64,000 nucleotides of DNA from Autumnicola lenta (GCF_031846515.1 NZ_JAVRHO010000011.1:62001-126000), one strand, 5' to 3'. Positions 26,786-35,475 are shown, counted from the first letter of the stretch. Notes: generated by a model not told the origin, from the sequence alone. Made by a program: numbers and translations.

Positions 26786-27658
26786 ATGTTAAGTATAGGA
26801 CCTAAGGAGGTTAGTAGAAGCGAACTGCACCAGTATTTGCAGGGTGCGGTGGGGCCAAGGCCTATTGCTTTTGCCAGTACGGTAGATGCGGAAGGAAGGC
26901 CCAATTTATCCCCTTTTAGCTATTTTAATATTTTTAGTACCAATCCTCCAATCCTGGTTTTTTCACCTTCAAGGAGAGGGAGGGATAACACGGTGAAGCA
27001 CACTTATATTAACGTAAAAGCGACAATGGAGATCGTAATAAATATCGTAAATTATGATATTGTGCAGCAAATGTCCCTTTCCAGTACAGAGTATGAAGAG
27101 GGAATAAATGAGTTTGAAAAAGCCGGACTCACCATGCTGAAGTCTGAGTTGGTTAAGCCTTTTCGCGTAGCGGAATCTCCGGTTCAAATGGAATGTAGGG
27201 TCAATGAAATCGTAGAATTGGGAAGTGAGGGAGGAGCCGGGAACCTGGTAATTTGTGAAGTGCTGAAGTTGCACATAAAAGAAGAAATTCTGGATGATAA
27301 GGGAGCTATAGATCCACATAAAATAGATCAGGTAGCTCGAATGGGAGGCAACTGGTATTCCCGTGCAAATGCAGGACTTTTTGAGGTGAAAAAACCCCTT
27401 AGAACTGTGGGAATTGGCGTGGATGCTTTTCCGGAGGAAGTAAGGAACAGCAAAATTCTTACTGGTAATGACCTGGGGAGGCTGGGAAATGTGGAAGCTT
27501 TGCCTTCAGAAGAAGAAATAGAGCAATACCTGGAAAAAAATCCAGAAATTGCCGTAATTGTAGAAAAAGGAAATAAAAAAGAAATTCATAGGCAGGCACA
27601 AATCTTAATTGATGAAGATCAACCTGAAGAAGCCTGGAAATTATTATTAGCAAAATAG
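26786..27658 (+). CDS. Flavin reductase-like FMN-binding protein
   Basis: A 290-residue protein of the flavin-reductase/split-barrel FMN family: AVGPRPIAFASTVDAEGRPNLSPFSYFN near residues 18-45 is the FMN-binding signature, followed by SRRGRDNTVKHT. Residues 215-290 are an unusual helical extension (Glu-rich, EEIEQYLEKNPE...AQILIDEDQPEEAWKLL). It could reduce flavins or act as an oxidoreductase; the substrate is unknown. A short-leader promoter lies just upstream, and the DUF3127 gene follows six bases later. Confidence 0.87.
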   Translation: MLSIGPKEVSRSELHQYLQGAVGPRPIAFASTVDAEGRPNLSPFSYFNIFSTNPPILVFSPSRRGRDNTVKHTYINVKATMEIVINIVNYDIVQQMSLSSTEYEEGINEFEKAGLTMLKSELVKPFRVAESPVQMECRVNEIVELGSEGGAGNLVICEVLKLHIKEEILDDKGAIDPHKIDQVARMGGNWYSRANAGLFEVKKPLRTVGIGVDAFPEEVRNSKILTGNDLGRLGNVEALPSEEEIEQYLEKNPEIAVIVEKGNKKEIHRQAQILIDEDQPEEAWKLLLAK

Positions 27659-27663
27659 AAGAA

Positions 27664-28038
27664 ATGGAAGTACAAGGAAAGATTAAACTGATTGGTGATA
27701 CTAAAACCTTTGGTAACAACGGATTTAGAAAAAGAGAAGTGGTAGTTACTACAGAAGAACAATATCCGCAGCATATTATGGTGGAATTTGTTCAGGATAA
27801 AACAGATTTACTCGATAGTTACAAAGTTGGGCAACCAGTAAAAATCGGAATAAACTTACGTGGACGTGAGTGGGTAAGCCCGCAGGGAGAGACGAAATAT
27901 TTTAACTCTATCCAGGGCTGGAGAATAGAAAATCTTGCAGCAGGTAATACTGCAGGAGGACAAAACGTGCCACCACCAGATAATTTCGAACCGGCAAATG
28001 ATATGAACGACGAAGATTACGATGATTTGCCTTTCTAA
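27664..28038 (+). CDS. DUF3127 OB-fold protein with SSB-like tail
   Basis: A 124-residue protein of the DUF3127 family. The core (EVQGKIKLIGDTKTFG...FRKREVVVTT...WVSPQGETKYFNSIQGWRI) has the strand pattern of an OB fold, and the C-terminus is acidic and ends DEDYDDLPF, the same tip as the SSB at 741-1211 (EEDDLPF). This suggests a single-strand DNA or RNA binder that shares SSB partners; that is inference. It is coupled to the flavin reductase gene (five bases between the two). Confidence 0.8.
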   Translation: MEVQGKIKLIGDTKTFGNNGFRKREVVVTTEEQYPQHIMVEFVQDKTDLLDSYKVGQPVKIGINLRGREWVSPQGETKYFNSIQGWRIENLAAGNTAGGQNVPPPDNFEPANDMNDEDYDDLPF

Positions 28039-28106
28039 GGTATTTTGAGTAAAAAGAGCGGGAGGCTGGTTAAAAATGATAATTTTTATTTGCTGATTAT
28101 TCTTCA

Positions 28107-28134
28107 GTAGGTCGAAAATTGCCATTTTTGGACA
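28107..28134 (+). repeat. GATAATTGGCA intergenic repeat, copy 5
   Basis: GTCGAAAATTGCCATTTTTG followed by GAC. It lies in the loop of a larger inverted pair, GGAGGCTG (about 28070) and CAGCCTC (28133-28139), followed by a T run, so here the motif is part of the likely terminator of the DUF3127 gene. Confidence 0.55.
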
Positions 28135-28177
28135 GCCTCTTTTATTTCAGAAAACTTTATAATTGTTAAAAGGCTGA

Positions 28178-28816
28178 ATGTATATTATCAGGCAAAATGA
28201 TGATTTTCCTCCTATAGAATATGCCAGCGAAGATGGTTTACTGGCCATTGGCGGAGATTTGTCGCTCAAGCGGCTCACTGCCGCTTACCAAAGAGGTATT
28301 TTTCCATGGTATGACGCTTCTCAGCCTATACTTTGGTGGAGTCCTGATCCGCGCATGGTGTTGTTTCCGGAAAAGCTGAAGGTTTCTAAGAGTATGAAGC
28401 AGGTGCTCAAAAAAGGCAATTTTCGGGTTACTTATAATGAAGCTTTTGCAGAAGTACTTCAGAATTGTGCTTCAATAGATCGTAAAGGCCAATCGGGAAC
28501 CTGGCTTACCAGGGAAATGATTGATGCTTACAAGGGGCTGCACCAGCTGGGATTGGCGGTTTCTGTTGAGGTTTGGGAAGAAAATGAGTTGGTTGGAGGT
28601 TTATACGGAATCTATCTGAAGGAAAAGCAGGTTTTTTGCGGGGAAAGCATGTTTGCCAAAAAAAGTAATGCCTCAAAATTCGGATTTATTCAAATGGTGA
28701 AAAATTTACAAGCTGAAGGAGTACAACTTATCGATTGCCAGGTTTATACAAACCACCTTGCGAGCCTGGGTGCAGAAGAAATTCCCAGGAAAAAATTTCT
28801 AAAATTTTTAGAGTAA
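28178..28816 (+). CDS. aat: Leucyl/phenylalanyl-tRNA--protein transferase
   Basis: A 212-residue Aat. It adds Leu or Phe from charged tRNA to N-terminal Lys/Arg of proteins, creating N-degrons for ClpS-ClpAP. Family blocks are clear: FPPIEYASEDGLLAIGGDLS, RGIFPWYD, WWSPDPRMVL, and the GNAT-like GGLYGIYL...GESMFAKKSNASKFG and DCQVYTNHLASLGA. ATG start. The gene is of full family length. Confidence 0.94.
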   Translation: MYIIRQNDDFPPIEYASEDGLLAIGGDLSLKRLTAAYQRGIFPWYDASQPILWWSPDPRMVLFPEKLKVSKSMKQVLKKGNFRVTYNEAFAEVLQNCASIDRKGQSGTWLTREMIDAYKGLHQLGLAVSVEVWEENELVGGLYGIYLKEKQVFCGESMFAKKSNASKFGFIQMVKNLQAEGVQLIDCQVYTNHLASLGAEEIPRKKFLKFLE

Positions 28817-28836
28817 ATTTCTCCTCCCAATTAACA

Positions 28837-28864
28837 GTAGGTAGATAATTGCCATTTTGGGAAG
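28837..28864 (+). repeat. GATAATTGGCA intergenic repeat, copy 6
   Basis: GTAGATAATTGCCATTTTGG, between converging aat and tag genes. Confidence 0.55.
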
Positions 28865-28868
28865 TGCT

Positions 28869-29444
28869 CTATAAATCTTTAACTTCTTTATATCTAAAAC
28901 AGGAAACCTCGTGATCGTTTACCATTCCGGTGGCCTGCATATGTGCATAAATCACGGTAGATCCAACAAATTTGAATCCGCGTTTCTTTAGATCTTTGCT
29001 CAGTTTATCGCTAATTTCAGTAGTGGCAGGAGCTTTTTTATAATCTTCAACTTCATTTTGAATGGGTTTCTCATCTACAAAACCCCAAATGTATTTACTA
29101 AAACTTCCGTATTCCTTTTGAATTTCAACAAACAGCTGAGCGTTGGTTACTGCAGAACGCACTTTCAGTTTATTCCTGATGATTCCTTTGTCCTGAAGTA
29201 AATCCTGAATTTTTTCTTCAGAATATGAAGCAATCTTGTGGTAATCAAAATCATCAAAAGCATTTCGAAAATTTTCCCTTTTCCGAAGTATAGTAATCCA
29301 GCTTAATCCCGCCTGAAAGGTCTCCAACAGCAAAAATTCAAAAATTGTTTTATCGTCATAAACGGGAACACCCCATTCCTGATCGTGGTAAGCTTCGTAA
29401 AGCGGATCGCCCACGCACCAGCCGCATCGGGAAATTTCAGACAT
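28869..29444 (-). CDS. tag: DNA-3-methyladenine glycosylase I
   Basis: A 191-residue Tag protein that excises 3-methyladenine from alkylated DNA. It has the N-terminal zinc-snap cysteine in RCGWC, YHDQEWGVP, LLLETFQAGLSWITIL and the C-terminal FVGSTVIYAHMQATGMVNDHEVSCF with the zinc-binding His and Cys. It lies four bases after the TonB-like gene on the same strand. Confidence 0.95.
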   Translation of the reverse strand: MSEISRCGWCVGDPLYEAYHDQEWGVPVYDDKTIFEFLLLETFQAGLSWITILRKRENFRNAFDDFDYHKIASYSEEKIQDLLQDKGIIRNKLKVRSAVTNAQLFVEIQKEYGSFSKYIWGFVDEKPIQNEVEDYKKAPATTEISDKLSKDLKKRGFKFVGSTVIYAHMQATGMVNDHEVSCFRYKEVKDL

Positions 29445-29448
29445 AATT

Positions 29449-30168
29449 TTAAGGTTTAAATTGATAACTAATCGTTCCCGGTTGTGAGTTTCTGCCCGCT
29501 AATTGGCTAAATCTTGCTCCGGCGGCATACCGTAGCGCATTTTCCTCCAGGCAGGCATTAGATGAGGTAGAACTGGCTTTGTTAATGCTGGTTTCCTGCA
29601 CAACACCTTCAGCATTAACAGTAATATTTACTACGATTTTACCAGCAACATCACAGGTATATATGGGATTTGGAATTTCGAACGCCGTTCTTCCTCTTAA
29701 AGAATAAGTTATAGAACTATTGTCTATTCCGCCGGTTTGTGTAGAAATATTGTCGCTGCTGTTATTCCCGTCTGATCTCTTTTGCGGGCGATTTCTTTCA
29801 GGTTTGCTTACGTTAAAATCGCCGTTTGATGCGTCGCTTTCTTCTTCAGAAGATTCCTCTCGGGCAGCACTGTTCCTTTCAAAAATTTCGTTAAGCTGAG
29901 TGTCGAAATTCTGCTCCTGCGCTTCCTGGTTCTCGTTGTAAGCCCGGTGCGTTTGGACCTGCTTGCTTTGTTGCTGTTCTGTCTCCTCAGGTTCTTCTTC
30001 GGCCTCTTTTTCAGGCTCAGCTTCAGGCTGATATTCATTGATGTCCACAAGAAACTCCTGGGTTTTTTGATTGCTTCTGGATAAATTGAAGTTGTAAAGT
30101 GCCAGCAATAAAATGGCAAATAACAACGAGGTTATTATCAGGGCTTTATGTTTGTCGAAAAAATCCAT
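29449..30168 (-). CDS. TonB-like energy-transducer protein
   Basis: A 239-residue single-span inner-membrane protein. An N-terminal helix (about residues 10-27) is followed by a long Glu/Gln/Ser-rich periplasmic linker and a C-terminal domain of about 80 residues (YTCDVAGKIVVNITVNAEGVV...CLEENALRYAAGARF) of the TonB_C type. It could couple the proton motive force to outer-membrane receptors or have a structural role. The linker is acidic rather than Pro-rich, which is unusual for TonB. It lies between truB and tag. Confidence 0.78.
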   Translation of the reverse strand: MDFFDKHKALIITSLLFAILLLALYNFNLSRSNQKTQEFLVDINEYQPEAEPEKEAEEEPEETEQQQSKQVQTHRAYNENQEAQEQNFDTQLNEIFERNSAAREESSEEESDASNGDFNVSKPERNRPQKRSDGNNSSDNISTQTGGIDNSSITYSLRGRTAFEIPNPIYTCDVAGKIVVNITVNAEGVVQETSINKASSTSSNACLEENALRYAAGARFSQLAGRNSQPGTISYQFKP

Positions 30169-30186
30169 AGGTAATTAAAACTGCAC

Positions 30187-30909
30187 TCAGGCAGGTTTAT
30201 TTTCCCGGGAAGGTAGTAATTTTTCAAAAGATTCGAGATCGAGTGAATTTTCTACGGAATATCCCCCAATTCTCGTTCTTCTTAATTCAGAAAGGTGTGC
30301 TCCGCTGTTTAATTCCTTCCCAAAATCGTGCGCCAGGGATCTTATATAAGTGCCTTTGCTGCAAACAACCCTGAAGTTTACCAACGGAAATTTTTCAGTT
30401 TCCACTTTAAACTCAGTAATACTTACTTTTCTGGATGGTATTTCTATGTCTTCCCCTTTTCGGGCATATTCATAAAGTCGCTTTCCGTCTTTTTTTAATG
30501 CTGAAAAAACCGGCGGAATTTGTTCAATTTCACCTTTAAATTTTTCTGTTGTTTTTTGAAGATCGTCTTCAGAAATATGGTCTGTGGAAAAAGTGCTGTC
30601 AATTTCAGTTTCAAGATCGTAAGAGGGTGTAGTTGAGCCTAAAGTGAAGGTTCCGGTGTATTCCTTTTCCTGCCCCTGAAGTTCGGTAATCTTCTTGGTG
30701 AATTTCCCCGTGCAGATAATGAGCAATCCTGAAGCAAGGGGGTCTAAAGTACCCGCATGTCCAACCTTGATTTTTTTTATTCCGCAGCTTTTTCTAATGA
30801 GCCATCTTACTTTATTCACGAGTTGAAATGAGGTCCATCCCAATGGCTTGTCGAACAAAAGTATTTGTCCCTCTTTAAAATCTTCTGGGGTAAAAGTTTT
30901 ATGATTCAT
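30187..30909 (-). CDS. truB: tRNA pseudouridine(55) synthase
   Basis: A 240-residue TruB, which makes pseudouridine-55 in the T loop of tRNAs. Catalytic Asp lies in VGHAGTLDPLASGLL near residue 58, preceded by DKPLGWTSFQLVNKVR and followed by QIPPVFSALKKDGKRLYEYAR and CSKGTYIRSLAHDFG. The start overlaps the HepT gene by 11 bp, and it is the last gene of the ftsX-DUF3098-uppP-mntA-hepT-truB run. Confidence 0.95.
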   Translation of the reverse strand: MNHKTFTPEDFKEGQILLFDKPLGWTSFQLVNKVRWLIRKSCGIKKIKVGHAGTLDPLASGLLIICTGKFTKKITELQGQEKEYTGTFTLGSTTPSYDLETEIDSTFSTDHISEDDLQKTTEKFKGEIEQIPPVFSALKKDGKRLYEYARKGEDIEIPSRKVSITEFKVETEKFPLVNFRVVCSKGTYIRSLAHDFGKELNSGAHLSELRRTRIGGYSVENSLDLESFEKLLPSRENKPA

Positions 30910-31237
30910 CTTCGATGATTTGAAGAAGTTGCGCCTTGAGTGGCGGTAATTCTTTTGTTGCTGTAATCCAGAGGATTTCAGTTATGACTCTGTCATAGTC
31001 ATGGATAAGAATGTCCCTAAAACCTGCCATTTTTCTCCATGGAATACCGGGATACTTTAGTTTTAGGTGTTTATCTACCTTTTTTCCGGCTTCGCCAATA
31101 ACTTCAAAGCTTCTAATGATAGCAAACTCCTTTTCTTTATTTTTACTCAGCTCCTCTTCGCTTACATCAAAAAGGAAATCTTTGATGTAGGAAATATGCT
31201 CCAACATATCCTGAATGTATCCAAGGCTATTTTTCAT
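30899..31237 (-). CDS. hepT: HepT-like HEPN RNase toxin
   Basis: A 112-residue all-helical protein of the HEPN/DUF86 (HepT) family. The catalytic Rx4HxY motif is visible as RDILIHDY near residue 75. HepT toxins are inactivated by MntA, which adds AMP to the HxY tyrosine. It overlaps mntA by 11 bp and truB by 11 bp, so the pair is embedded in a housekeeping operon. It is intact. Confidence 0.88.
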   Translation of the reverse strand: MKNSLGYIQDMLEHISYIKDFLFDVSEEELSKNKEKEFAIIRSFEVIGEAGKKVDKHLKLKYPGIPWRKMAGFRDILIHDYDRVITEILWITATKELPPLKAQLLQIIEDES

Positions 31238-31511
31238 AAATTACTTTCAAATCCTTCATCACATAAGGAGTAATCCATTCTTTTAGCCCTTTTTTAGACA
31301 CAAAATCTATCTTTCTGTTTAATTTTTCTTCCAGATCGAGTTTAATCTGAACAATATCAAAAAGGGATATTTTTTTATCCAGAGAATACAAGATATCGAT
31401 ATCGCTGTGAGGTTCCATTTCTCCGCGGGCATAGGAGCCAAAAACAGCAATTTCTTTGGGATCATATTCCTTTAAGTAATCGATAATTATTTGATTCGTC
31501 TTTGCATCCAT
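31227..31511 (-). CDS. mntA: MntA-like nucleotidyltransferase antitoxin
   Basis: A 94-residue minimal nucleotidyltransferase with the GSX10DxD motif as FGSYARGEMEPHSDIDI near residues 26-42. In type VII toxin-antitoxin systems MntA adenylylates HepT. The stop overlaps the HepT start by 11 bp; 13 bp separate its start from the end of uppP upstream. Confidence 0.88.
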   Translation of the reverse strand: MDAKTNQIIIDYLKEYDPKEIAVFGSYARGEMEPHSDIDILYSLDKKISLFDIVQIKLDLEEKLNRKIDFVSKKGLKEWITPYVMKDLKVIYEK

Positions 31512-31524
31512 AGTACAAAGATAG

Positions 31525-32319
31525 CTAATTCACATATTCAAAGATAATAGCCACAAGTCCTACGAAAAAACAATAGATAGCAAAATAGGATAATTTACTT
31601 TTCTTTACCAGCGATATCATCCAGGTACAGGCAACAAGACCTGCTAGAAAAGCCGTGATAAAACCTATTAAAAGAATGGAAGCTTCTGTAGTAGATGCTG
31701 CAATGTTGCCATCCAGTAAATCCTTGGCTATTTTTCCGAAGATCAAAGGAACTACCATTAAAAAAGAAAATCTAGCGGCTTTTGTTTTGTCATTTCCGAG
31801 TAAAACCGAAGTGGAAATAGTAGCTCCACTTCTGGAAATTCCCGGCAGCATTGCAATGGCCTGGGACACACCAATTACAAAGGAATTGCTGTAACTTACA
31901 CTTTTTCCTGTGTTTTTCGCTTTATCTGCCAGCCACAGCAGGAGGGCAGTGATAAGCAACATAAAACCCACGAACATGATGTTACCGCCAAACAAAACTT
32001 CCAGCTGCTCTTCAAAAAAAAGCCCCACAAGTGCTGCGGGAATCATGGAAATGATTATTTTAAGTGAAAATTTTGCTTCATCATTCCATTTGAATCTGAA
32101 TAATCCTTTAAAAATATCTGCGACATCTTTTCTGAAAACCACGAGCGTGCTCAGGGCAGTAGCAAAATGAAGTACGACGGTAAATAATAATGATTCTTCA
32201 GGAACACTGGTATCACCTAAAATTGCTTTTCCCAATTCTAGATGACCACTGGAGGAAACGGGTAGAAATTCAGTTAATCCTTGTATAATACCGAGAATGG
32301 CAGCGTCTAGTGCTTCCAA
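31525..32319 (-). CDS. uppP: Undecaprenyl-diphosphatase
   Basis: A 264-residue polytopic membrane enzyme that recycles undecaprenyl diphosphate for peptidoglycan synthesis and confers basal bacitracin resistance. The two signatures are GLTEFLPVSSSGHL near residue 14 and LPGISRSGATIS near residue 160. ATG start. It is one base away from the DUF3098 gene. Confidence 0.95.
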   Translation of the reverse strand: MEALDAAILGIIQGLTEFLPVSSSGHLELGKAILGDTSVPEESLLFTVVLHFATALSTLVVFRKDVADIFKGLFRFKWNDEAKFSLKIIISMIPAALVGLFFEEQLEVLFGGNIMFVGFMLLITALLLWLADKAKNTGKSVSYSNSFVIGVSQAIAMLPGISRSGATISTSVLLGNDKTKAARFSFLMVVPLIFGKIAKDLLDGNIAASTTEASILLIGFITAFLAGLVACTWMISLVKKSKLSYFAIYCFFVGLVAIIFEYVN

Positions 32320-32320
32320 T

Positions 32321-32587
32321 TTATTTTGCTTTTTTAGGGTTTGGATTTAGCAATATGGCATAAACCTCTACGGCGAAGCCAATAAGAACAAGTGTTGGTG
32401 CAAGGCGGATTCTCTGAAAATTATAAATAGCAGGATTAAAAGTATTGGGGTCTTCACTGCCGCCACCGGCCATCAAAATGAAGCCAAGTGCTATCACTCC
32501 CAACCCAATAAACATCATCGTATAATTTTTTTTTCCGAAGATGAAGGAAGTCTGTTGCTTTGGTAAAGGATTATTTTTTTTACTCAT
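32321..32587 (-). CDS. DUF3098 small membrane protein
   Basis: An 88-residue protein with two hydrophobic helices (about 24-42 and 66-82) and the block MAGGGSEDPNTFNPAIYNFQRI, typical of DUF3098. In Bacteroidota it is commonly encoded between ftsX and uppP, as here. The function is unknown, but the context points to the cell envelope or division. Confidence 0.83.
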   Translation of the reverse strand: MSKKNNPLPKQQTSFIFGKKNYTMMFIGLGVIALGFILMAGGGSEDPNTFNPAIYNFQRIRLAPTLVLIGFAVEVYAILLNPNPKKAK

Positions 32588-32692
32588 TTAGTTTATTTTT
32601 TTCTCTAATGCGGTATTCTGAATTGATACTAATTGTAACTTTTAATAATTTCTGGTTCAGAAAAATTCTTCCCAATTTCAGAATTCACATTT

Positions 32693-32755
32693 TTCTAACT
32701 TCTAACTTCTAACTTCTAACTTCTAACTTCTAACTTCTAACTTCTAACTTCTAAC
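32693..32755. repeat. 7-bp tandem repeat TTCTAAC, nine copies
   Basis: Nine perfect head-to-tail copies of TTCTAAC in the 175-bp gap between ftsX and DUF3098, ending a few bases past the ftsX stop (32763). Copy number is likely to vary between strains. It lies at the 3' side of ftsX and upstream of DUF3098-uppP, so it is also in position to alter readthrough. Confidence 0.92.
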
Positions 32756-32762
32756 TTCTCAC

Positions 32763-33641
32763 CTAGTAATATAATTCATCGGTCTTCAAATTAAGAAAAC
32801 GCGAGGTCGCTATATATGTGCTTATCCAGGTGATAATCACACCCATTAAAAATATTCCTATAAAAAGTGCTGCGAGTAATTGCACATCTCCCAAAAGGTT
32901 TAATTCACCAAAACTTTTATTCAGATAATAAAGGACGGCAGCCATTCCTATAAGCGCAAGTATAGCGCCAATAATTCCCAATTTTACACTTTGCCAGATA
33001 AAAGGCCTTCTTATAAAACCTTTTGTGGCGCCCACCATTTGCATGGTTTTTATGATAAAACGCTTGGAATACACCGCCAGTCTTATGCTGCTGTTAATAA
33101 GTAGCACTGCGATAAACGTGAAAATAGCGCTCACTACAAGCACCCAAAAGCTTATCTTTTTCACATTTTCGTTAAGCAAAGCAATCAGGGGTTGATCATA
33201 AATAACTTCGTCAACAAAGTTTTTGGCAGTAAGTTCTGCAGCAATTTCGTCTACCTGTTCCGAAGAAACAAAATCGGCATTCATATAAATATCAATAGAA
33301 TTCTGAAGCGGATTGTATCCCAGGAATTCCATAAAATCTTCTCCAATTTCCTTACTGTGTTCTTCTGCAGCTTCTTCTTTGGAAACATAAGTGGTCGACT
33401 TAGTGTAATCTGCCATGGCCAGGCTCTTCTTCAGTTGCTCAATCTCCACTTCTTTGGCCGTGTCTTTAAAATACACGGTCATCGCAATCTGTTCCTTAAA
33501 ATGATCGGCTACTTTCTTGGTATTGAGTACCAGCAAGCCCAAAATTCCCAACAAAAAAAGTACTAAGGAAATACTGATTACTACAGAAAAGTAGGAAGAA
33601 ATCAGTCGGCGTTTTTGATACCGTTCAAAAGATGTGCTCAT
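32763..33641 (-). CDS. ftsX: Cell-division protein FtsX
   Basis: A 292-residue FtsX-type ABC permease. Helix 1 (about 22-43), a periplasmic domain (about 45-165, with KKSLAMADYTKSTTYVSKEEA), then three further helices (about 170-190, 215-240, 260-280). FtsEX in the divisome activates peptidoglycan hydrolases. No ftsE is adjacent, as is common in Bacteroidota. First gene of the ftsX-DUF3098-uppP-mntA-hepT-truB run; a 7-bp tandem repeat follows. Confidence 0.93.
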   Translation of the reverse strand: MSTSFERYQKRRLISSYFSVVISISLVLFLLGILGLLVLNTKKVADHFKEQIAMTVYFKDTAKEVEIEQLKKSLAMADYTKSTTYVSKEEAAEEHSKEIGEDFMEFLGYNPLQNSIDIYMNADFVSSEQVDEIAAELTAKNFVDEVIYDQPLIALLNENVKKISFWVLVVSAIFTFIAVLLINSSIRLAVYSKRFIIKTMQMVGATKGFIRRPFIWQSVKLGIIGAILALIGMAAVLYYLNKSFGELNLLGDVQLLAALFIGIFLMGVIITWISTYIATSRFLNLKTDELYY

Positions 33642-33872
33642 ACAGCGGACTCAGATTTTTGTGTAAAAATAAGAAAGTTCGGCTTTCCAGTATTTAAAAA
33701 CGCGTAAAGATTTGTTTTATTTAGTTCCCTTATCTATTTAAAGTAATTATGTTCTTAAGGGAATAAAAAGAGGTTATCTAAGAAGCTATACTTTCGTTCA
33801 TCTGACTTTTTTCAGAAGAACAATTGTTTAACTTTTTAAATAACCTCAGTAATATTTTGTAAGCCAAATAGA

Positions 33873-34286
33873 CTATTCTTCTATCACAACAGCTGTGTCT
33901 TCTGTTAGGATATTTTGGTTTTTCAACCATTCGTTATAACCGGCTTCACTCATACTTGATTTCATTGCAGAAGAACTTACTGCCGTTCCTTCAACGGTAA
34001 CAGTTGCAATAAATGGATAGCTTCCATAACGAACAACCCCGTCTATAAGAAGATCGTATTCCGGGCCGGCGCTTTCTAATGCTTCATCCATAGCATCTTT
34101 AATGTTCCATCCAATTCCAAGAAAGTAAGTTTTCTTACCTTCAGTTTTCACTCCCTGAGAACGGTCTATGTCTAAATTGACATTTTTCGAGCTGATGACG
34201 GTAAAATCTACAAGCCGCATTGAACAACTTGTTAAACTGATGGAGCCAATAATGGCTAACAAAATAAATGTAATTCTTAAATTCAT
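33873..34286 (-). CDS. Lipoprotein of unknown function
   Basis: A 137-residue lipoprotein with signal peptide and lipobox cysteine near residue 21 (SISLTSCSMRLVDFTVISSKNV). The body contains DMAMD-like helices and a beta section YDLLIDGVVRYGSYPFIATVTVEG. It resembles small Bacteroidota lipoproteins that share the RLVDFTVISSKN start. I know no function. The flanking 230-bp and 180-bp gaps hold no other gene; a GGGGGATTATTCCCCC hairpin lies at 34392-34407. Confidence 0.65.
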   Translation of the reverse strand: MNLRITFILLAIIGSISLTSCSMRLVDFTVISSKNVNLDIDRSQGVKTEGKKTYFLGIGWNIKDAMDEALESAGPEYDLLIDGVVRYGSYPFIATVTVEGTAVSSSAMKSSMSEAGYNEWLKNQNILTEDTAVVIEE

Positions 34287-34481
34287 AAATATTTGGTTGA
34301 TTTAAGTTCCTACTCATATGGCTTTTCGGTTCGGCCCCGTTTGATGGTTTCTGGACTCCGCTACGAAGTTATAAAAAAATGTTAATTTAAAAAGGGGGAT
34401 TATTCCCCCGTCCTTATTATTTGTTTTTTCCCAAAAAGGACGACACAGATTTCTAGTTTCTTAAATTTGAAAAAAACACCT

Positions 34482-35408
34482 ATGGAAATACTTGTATATG
34501 GCATTGGAGGAGTTGGAGGTTATTTTGGCGGAAAACTGGCAAAAGCAGGATATGAGGTGAGTATGATTGCCCGCGGAAAACACCTGGAAGCAATTAAGGA
34601 AAACGGACTCGAAGTAGAGAGCATCAATGGAAACTTCACTGTACATCCAAAACTGGCAACTGATGATGTAGCTGAAGTTCCCGCTCCCGATTTGGTGATC
34701 CTCGGAGTGAAATCCTGGCAAATTTCCGAAGCTGCAAAAGATATAAAGTCGATAATTGGCAAAAATACGATGGTACTTCCTTTGCAGAATGGTGCCAGTA
34801 ATGCTGAAAAACTTATGGAGGTAATTCCAAAAGAGAATGTTTTAGGAGGATTATGTCGGATTATAGCTTTTAAAGAAGGTCCCGGAAAGATAAAACACCC
34901 TTCTATTGAACCTTACGTCACTTTTGGGGAATTGGATAATACTAAAACCGAGCGAATTCTTCAGTTAAAGAAAGTTTTTGATAATTCGGGGGTGAATTGT
35001 GAAATTCCGGAGGATATTCAGCTGGAAATCTGGAGGAAATTCCTTTATATCACTACGGTAAGTGCAATTGGAGGCCTTACCAGGGTGTCTATAGATAAAA
35101 TTCTGCAAAGCGACTACCTTAAGGACATGATGCGCAAAACTGCTGAAGAGGTTCTGGCAGTTGGCAATAAAAAAGGCATCGCTTTGACTTGGGAACATGT
35201 AGAAAAAGCACTTAAAGTTGCAGAGCAGCAGCCAAAAGGAACAACTGCTTCTACGCAGCGGGATATTATGGAGGGAAAACCTTCAGAATTGGAAAATTTC
35301 AATGGGTATATTGTAAAGGAAGGCGAAAAATGGCAAATATCGACCCCCGTTAACCGGTTGCTTTATGAGCTGGTGCTGCCAATGGAAAAAGAAGCCAGGA
35401 AAGCTTAA
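34482..35408 (+). CDS. Ketopantoate reductase family protein
   Basis: A 308-residue protein of the 2-dehydropantoate 2-reductase (PanE/ApbA) family. Rossmann fold with YGIGGVGGYFGGKLA at the N-terminus, then LGVKSWQ, PLQNGASN and the C-terminal helical domain with KFLYITTVSAIGGLTR. The PanE reaction is NADPH-dependent reduction of ketopantoate to pantoate for CoA synthesis, but many family members act on other ketoacids. I choose the ATG at 34482; a TTG start five codons upstream is possible. It appears monocistronic. Confidence 0.85.
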   Translation: MEILVYGIGGVGGYFGGKLAKAGYEVSMIARGKHLEAIKENGLEVESINGNFTVHPKLATDDVAEVPAPDLVILGVKSWQISEAAKDIKSIIGKNTMVLPLQNGASNAEKLMEVIPKENVLGGLCRIIAFKEGPGKIKHPSIEPYVTFGELDNTKTERILQLKKVFDNSGVNCEIPEDIQLEIWRKFLYITTVSAIGGLTRVSIDKILQSDYLKDMMRKTAEEVLAVGNKKGIALTWEHVEKALKVAEQQPKGTTASTQRDIMEGKPSELENFNGYIVKEGEKWQISTPVNRLLYELVLPMEKEARKA

Positions 35409-35475
35409 GAATCTCTCTGCTATTGGGCAACCCGACAAGTATAAAATTGTAAATTTGCAGGCAATTAGTGATTAA

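Noticed and set aside
32693..32755. Tandem 7-bp array considered as a CRISPR array
   Set aside because: The copies are directly joined with no spacers, and the unit is far too short for a CRISPR repeat.
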